Shown here piece by piece: positions 62,805-64,000 of a DNA stretch of 64,000 nucleotides. Numbering within the stretch: the first letter of the stretch is position 1; each line of letters opens with the position of its first letter. Below the pieces are notes generated by a model. That model saw only the letters and a list, made by a program, of their open reading frames with translations. It was not told the DNA's origin and ran no database searches. The DNA is from VBCG01 sp044226535 (GTDB taxonomy: Bacteria > Pseudomonadota > Gammaproteobacteria > Burkholderiales > Casimicrobiaceae): contig JBGAGT010000007.1 of the NCBI GenBank assembly GCA_044226535.1, positions 1 through 64,000 of the forward strand, in the 5' to 3' direction. A program made the translations under genes and the position numbers.

Positions 62805-64000
62805 TCAGGAGCCGCCGGGCGGCGCCCCCCGGGCGTTGGTGTCCGCGGGCGCATCGCGCGGCGCGGCAGCGGGCGCGGCCGGTGCATCGGCCGGCGCGGC
62901 GTGGGAGGGCCTGGCGCCGCGCCGCCGCGCGACCGAGGCCGCCAGCAGCTCGCGGTACAGCAGCACGAGCTTCAGCGTCATCGCCGAGGCCGACAGCGGC
63001 AGCATCGCCGCGCGCGCGTTCGCGCCGAGCCGCGCGCGCAGCGCATCGTCCTCGAGGGTGCGCATGTGCGCGGCGATCGCCTCGACGTCGCGCGCGTTGG
63101 CGACGAAGCCCGCGTCGTGCGCGCGCACGAGCTCGGCGGCGCCGCATTTCGTGCTCGTCACCACCGGCAGGCCGCAGGCCATCGCCTCGAGCGCGGCGTT
63201 GGGGCAGGGATCGTAGAGCGAGGGCAGCACGAAGGCGTCGGACGCCGCGTACCAGGGCTTGACGTCGAGCTGCGCGCCGGCGATGTGCACGCGCCCGCGC
63301 AGGCCGAGCTTGCGCGCGAGGTCGGCGTAGCGTCGCATGCGGCGGTCGGCGCCGACCACGACGAGGTGCGACTGCGCGGGCAGCGCGGCCAGCGCGCGCA
63401 TCGCGGCCTCGACGCCCTTGCGGTGGTAGCCCGACCCGACGAGAAGGTATACCCGCGCATCGGCGGGCAGCGACAGTGCCGTGCGCGCTGCCGCGCGCGC
63501 CTCGGCGGTCGCAGGGGCATAGGCCTCGCAATCGACGGCGTTGTAGATGACGTGGAGCTTCGCCTCGTCGAGGCCGAAGCGCTCGCGGACCTCGTCGCGC
63601 ACCATCTGCGAATTGCAGATCACGGCGGCGAGCCAGGGGTTGGCGAACATGCGCTTCTCGATGCCGACGAGGTAGCGGTGGTGGGGGTTGAGCGCGAGGC
63701 CGAGCCGCTCCATCGCGCCCGCGCCCCTCGAGCGCTCCTCGAGCCACACGGCGTGCACGCCGTCGCCGGCGCGGTAGATGTCGCAGCAGCACAGCCGCTC
63801 GTGCGACTGCACGAGGTCGAGGCGCGCCCTGGACACCGCGCGGCACACGCCGCGCTGGAAGCCCCAGTCGCGCCACAGGCTGCCCAGGTAGAACGGATCG
63901 ACGATGGCGGGCTCGATCAGCGCGAGCCGCGTCTGCGGCCATTCGCGCGTGTACAGCGTGATCGCGACGTCGCGCTCGAGCAGCGCCTCGAGCGCGTTCT
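62805..64000 (-). CDS. Glycosyltransferase family 4 (WaaG-like), 5' end outside window
   Basis: The frame stays open from 62805 to the window edge, so the start codon lies beyond 64000; the 398 visible residues begin NALEALLERDVAITLYTREW. It has the WaaG-like SHERLCCCDIYRAGDGVHA, VICNSQMVRDEV, YLLVGSGYHRKGVEAAMRAL and donor-site SLYDPCPNAALEAMACGLPVV. It is probably a core-glucosyltransferase acting after heptose addition. An internal GTG at 63848 is not the true start. The C-terminus has a Pro/Ala-rich tail. The 93 bases to msbA show nothing. Confidence 0.9.
   Translation of the reverse strand, partial: NALEALLERDVAITLYTREWPQTRLALIEPAIVDPFYLGSLWRDWGFQRGVCRAVSRARLDLVQSHERLCCCDIYRAGDGVHAVWLEERSRGAGAMERLGLALNPHHRYLVGIEKRMFANPWLAAVICNSQMVRDEVRERFGLDEAKLHVIYNAVDCEAYAPATAEARAAARTALSLPADARVYLLVGSGYHRKGVEAAMRALAALPAQSHLVVVGADRRMRRYADLARKLGLRGRVHIAGAQLDVKPWYAASDAFVLPSLYDPCPNAALEAMACGLPVVTSTKCGAAELVRAHDAGFVANARDVEAIAAHMRTLEDDALRARLGANARAAMLPLSASAMTLKLVLLYRELLAASVARRRGARPSHAAPADAPAAPAAAPRDAPADTNARGAPPGGS

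Noticed and set aside
63848..63848. GTG at 63848 as the start of the last glycosyltransferase
   Set aside because: The frame continues to the window edge with a sensible glycosyltransferase N-terminal sequence, so the start is outside.

Overview
The window is about 72% GC, densely coded with very short intergenic gaps, and uses many GTG starts and ATGA/GTGA stop-start overlaps. Gene content (class I PHA synthase, an OmpC-type porin ending in Phe, a liu leucine-degradation cluster, UbiB-family quinone gene coq7, the argS-SPOR-dsbA neighbourhood beside priA) points to a high-GC betaproteobacterium, most likely a member of Burkholderiales. No tRNA, rRNA, IS element, phage or CRISPR array was recognised.

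Layout. 1-6666: end of priA, a 576-bp gene-free stretch holding two large nested palindromes, then argS, an FtsN-like SPOR protein, dsbA, an SDR and a BtuF-like protein. 6656-12635: a LysR gene divergent from a succinate dehydrogenase/fumarate reductase operon (B, C, D, A) with a two-subunit class I fumarase/tartrate-dehydratase-type enzyme inserted before A. 12658-20639: a coherent sulfolactate desulfonation island, all minus strand (suyA, suyB, sulfonate-type ABC transporter, two sulfolactate-dehydrogenase-like genes, TauE/SafE exporter), with a divergent GntR regulator whose start codon sits inside a perfect 22-bp palindrome. 20728-25534: a GDSL autotransporter esterase, a DUF6600-like secreted protein with a Q/P-rich tail and a glycine-zipper protein. 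25666-28514: phaC and a metallo-beta-lactamase-fold hydrolase.

28583-44200: the liu cluster (liuR, thioesterase, liuA, thiolase, LysE exporter, a second acyl-CoA dehydrogenase, MaoC, VOC, GST, liuB, liuC, two small membrane proteins, liuD, liuE), followed by DUF1289, HCCA isomerase and an AMACR-like gene; a perfect 20-bp palindrome inside a promoter spacer is the probable LiuR operator. 44181-51003: purK, purE, soluble lytic transglycosylase, an NDUFA9-like protein, CCA-adding enzyme with a degenerate HD motif, and coq7. 51519-52682: a porin with a clear rho-independent terminator. 52954-64000: a surface-glycan/LPS locus (WecA/WbpL-like transferase, WbpM/CapD-like dehydratase, O-antigen ligase, four glycosyltransferases, msbA); the last gene runs off the end.

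The most unusual content is not protein-coding. Two long palindromes (1156-1357 and 1427-1595) share a conserved core in opposite orientation but have unrelated outer stems. Three other long imperfect hairpins (51045-51187, 51277-51452, 55921-56085) share a conserved internal-loop motif and partly a conserved terminal loop, while the helices between are different in sequence yet still paired. A short relative of this family lies in frame inside the start of the MaoC gene. Separate clusters of a roughly 29-bp dispersed palindrome (core CCCCGCnnnnGCGGGG) fill many of the larger gaps.
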